Source of the DNA: Paenibacillus sp. FSL R10-2782
GTDB taxonomy: Bacteria > Bacillota > Bacilli > Paenibacillales > Paenibacillaceae
NCBI RefSeq assembly: GCF_038592985.1
Contig: NZ_CP151951.1
Coordinates: forward strand, 2,285,001 to 2,349,000
DNA: 64,000 nt
Direction of reading: 5' to 3'
Positions 62,499-64,000 of the stretch are shown here, in pieces (positions within the stretch are counted from its first letter, which is position 1; each line of letters starts with the position of its first letter). The notes under the pieces were generated by a model that worked only from the letters and a program-made list of their open reading frames with translations, searched no databases and was not told the origin of the DNA. The position numbers and the translations under genes are program-made.

Positions 62499-63992
62499 AT
62501 GAAACAAGTAGATGAACTAGACCAACTAAACAGAAAAAGCTTCATTGTATCCAGTCCTTTTCCTGAAAGGGTGCTGCAATTTGGGGAAGGCAATTTCCTG
62601 CGTGCTTTTGTAGATTGGCAATTCGATAAAATGAATAAGCAGGCAGAGTGGAATACAGGTGTCGTTATTGTGCAGCCACAGGCAGGAGGCATGGTGGAGA
62701 AGCTCAACGAGCAGGGTGGCCTGTATACGGTTATTCTCGAAGGGATGAAGGATGGGCAGGCCGTGAAGGAGCATACTGTTGTGGAATGCGTCACCCGAGG
62801 GCTTAACCCGTACGGCCCAGATTGGTCAGAATATGAGGCACTGATCCAAAAACCGGAGCTGCGCTTTGTCGTATCGAACACGACAGAGGCAGGAATTGCT
62901 TACGGACCGGAGGATCGGCTGGAAGATCGCCCGCAAAAGAGCTTTCCAGGTAAGCTGGCTGCTTTGCTCTATAAGCGCTTTCAATTTTTCAATGGAGATC
63001 CAAGCAAGGGCCTGGTAATCATTCCATGCGAGCTGATCGACCGCAATGGAGATGCGCTCAAGGAAATTGTATTGAAATATGTAGATCAGTGGAAGCTTGG
63101 AGCTGAGTTTACATCCTGGCTGGAGGAAGCGAATACGTTCTGCAACAGCCTCGTGGATCGGATTGTGCCGGGTTATCCCAAGGACCGGATCACAGAGATT
63201 CAAGCAGAGTTAGGGTATAAGGACAGCCTGATCGTTGTCGGTGAACAGTATCACCTGTGGGTCATCGAAGGACCACAATGGCTCAAGGAAGAATTACCTG
63301 CTCATCTGGCTGGACTGAACGTACTGATCGTCGACGATATGGCGCCATACCGTACACGCAAGGTGCGTATTTTGAACGGGGCACATACGGCGCTTACGCC
63401 TGTCGCTTATTTATATGGTTTGGATACGGTAGGGCAGGCGGTCGAGCATGATGTCGTGGGTGCTTTTATCCAGTCACTCATTCGAGAAGAAGTGATTCCA
63501 ACGCTGGATTCCCCAGCAGCGGAATTGAATGTATACGCCGATGATGTCATTGAACGGTTTCATAATCCGTATGTGAGTCATTATGTCATGAGCATTGCAC
63601 TGAATTCCATATCCAAGTTCAAGACACGTAATTTGCCTTCCTTGCTTCAATATGTGGAGCAACATAAGGAATTACCTGTAAAAACGGTATTTTCGCTGGC
63701 ATCCTTATTCGTATTTTACGGGGGAAAGAGAGACGGCGAACCGATTGCCTTGGCAGACGAAGCGGAAGTGTTGACCGCATTTGGCGAGCTGTGGAGCGGA
63801 TATAACGGAACACTTGCCGGAGCGAAGCAATTAACGGCACAGATACTGAGCAAGCATACCTGGTGGGGGCAAGACCTAAACCAGATTGCAGGATTGGCTG
63901 AACAGACGGCACAGCATGTGTATGAGATTACAAGCAGGGGAATGAAGGATACGCTGGATTCTCTAACCGGGAACAGCGTACCCAGAGCATAA
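62499..63992 (+). CDS. uxaB: Tagaturonate reductase (altronate oxidoreductase)
   Basis: 497 residues, long-chain mannitol dehydrogenase family. RVLQFGEGNFLRAFVDWQFD is the coenzyme-binding start; FVVSNTTEAGI and VRILNGAHTALTPVAYLYG, with the catalytic Lys and His region, follow. It reduces tagaturonate to altronate with NADH. GGGAGG precedes the ATG. An AAGGAG at 63995 on the right edge announces another gene, probably uxaA. Confidence 0.93.
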   Translation: MKQVDELDQLNRKSFIVSSPFPERVLQFGEGNFLRAFVDWQFDKMNKQAEWNTGVVIVQPQAGGMVEKLNEQGGLYTVILEGMKDGQAVKEHTVVECVTRGLNPYGPDWSEYEALIQKPELRFVVSNTTEAGIAYGPEDRLEDRPQKSFPGKLAALLYKRFQFFNGDPSKGLVIIPCELIDRNGDALKEIVLKYVDQWKLGAEFTSWLEEANTFCNSLVDRIVPGYPKDRITEIQAELGYKDSLIVVGEQYHLWVIEGPQWLKEELPAHLAGLNVLIVDDMAPYRTRKVRILNGAHTALTPVAYLYGLDTVGQAVEHDVVGAFIQSLIREEVIPTLDSPAAELNVYADDVIERFHNPYVSHYVMSIALNSISKFKTRNLPSLLQYVEQHKELPVKTVFSLASLFVFYGGKRDGEPIALADEAEVLTAFGELWSGYNGTLAGAKQLTAQILSKHTWWGQDLNQIAGLAEQTAQHVYEITSRGMKDTLDSLTGNSVPRA

Positions 63993-64000
63993 GCAAGGAG

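Overview
The window reads as chromosome from a Paenibacillus of the P. polymyxa type: AGGAGG-type ribosome sites, frequent TTG/GTG starts, a Spo0E-like sporulation phosphatase, bacillithiol-type FosB, acetoin genes alsS/alsD, and many proteins closest to Bacillus/Paenibacillus families. This assignment is inference from protein families and gene style; no rRNA or tRNA is present to confirm it.

Region by region. (1) 1-9269: the 3' part of a type I-C CRISPR-Cas operon (cas8c end, cas7, cas4, cas1, cas2), then CRISPR array 1 (20 repeats, 33-nt unit), a secreted GH43 arabinanase, and CRISPR array 2 (16 repeats, 32-nt unit) with its own related leader. (2) 9270-12745: two tiny overlapping ORFs, an HTH-plus-helical-repeat regulator, a Spo0E-like protein, a small HTH protein and a DUF1992 protein. 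(3) 12877-23880: housekeeping and accessory genes: hrpB helicase, acyltransferase, Vat-type acetyltransferase, a replication-terminator-protein homologue, Gfo/Idh/MocA oxidoreductase, DivIVA-like protein, Rrf2 regulator, phosphoesterase, 2Fe-2S protein, nitroreductase, thioredoxin-reductase-like flavoprotein, YneQ-like protein. (4) 24021-31193: HxlR regulator, zwf, gnd, a divergent SRAP protein, a tiny hydrophobic peptide, niaP with a NiaR-like operator, OsmC-like protein and a phosphogluconolactonase-family protein. zwf, gnd and the lactonase would give the oxidative pentose phosphate branch.

(5) 31622-41055: a purine catabolic operon behind a consensus promoter: two Rieske oxygenases, an OHCU decarboxylase/HIU hydrolase fusion, allantoinase, allantoate amidohydrolase, PucG aminotransferase, a flavoprotein and guanine deaminase. 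No known uricase or xanthine dehydrogenase is present, so the Rieske proteins and flavoprotein are candidates for the two missing oxidations. (6) 41274-47429: small genes, azoR, a racemase, an aminoglycoside-phosphotransferase-like remnant, fosB, a MATE pump and intracellular protease ispA.

(7) 47513-52241: an AT-rich island of four genes that looks like an undescribed TIR-based (Thoeris-like) defence system: a membrane protein, a TIR protein that shares a short terminal motif with it, a TIR-TIR-SLOG protein, and a ThsB-like TIR protein. It abuts a TPR gene that lacks a normal start codon, as if the island had displaced its 5' end. (8) 52970-63992: alsD and alsS on the minus strand, then a hexuronate locus (uxaC, GPH symporter, LacI regulator, uxaB) with repeated TGTTAACGT operators, interrupted by poxB on the minus strand.
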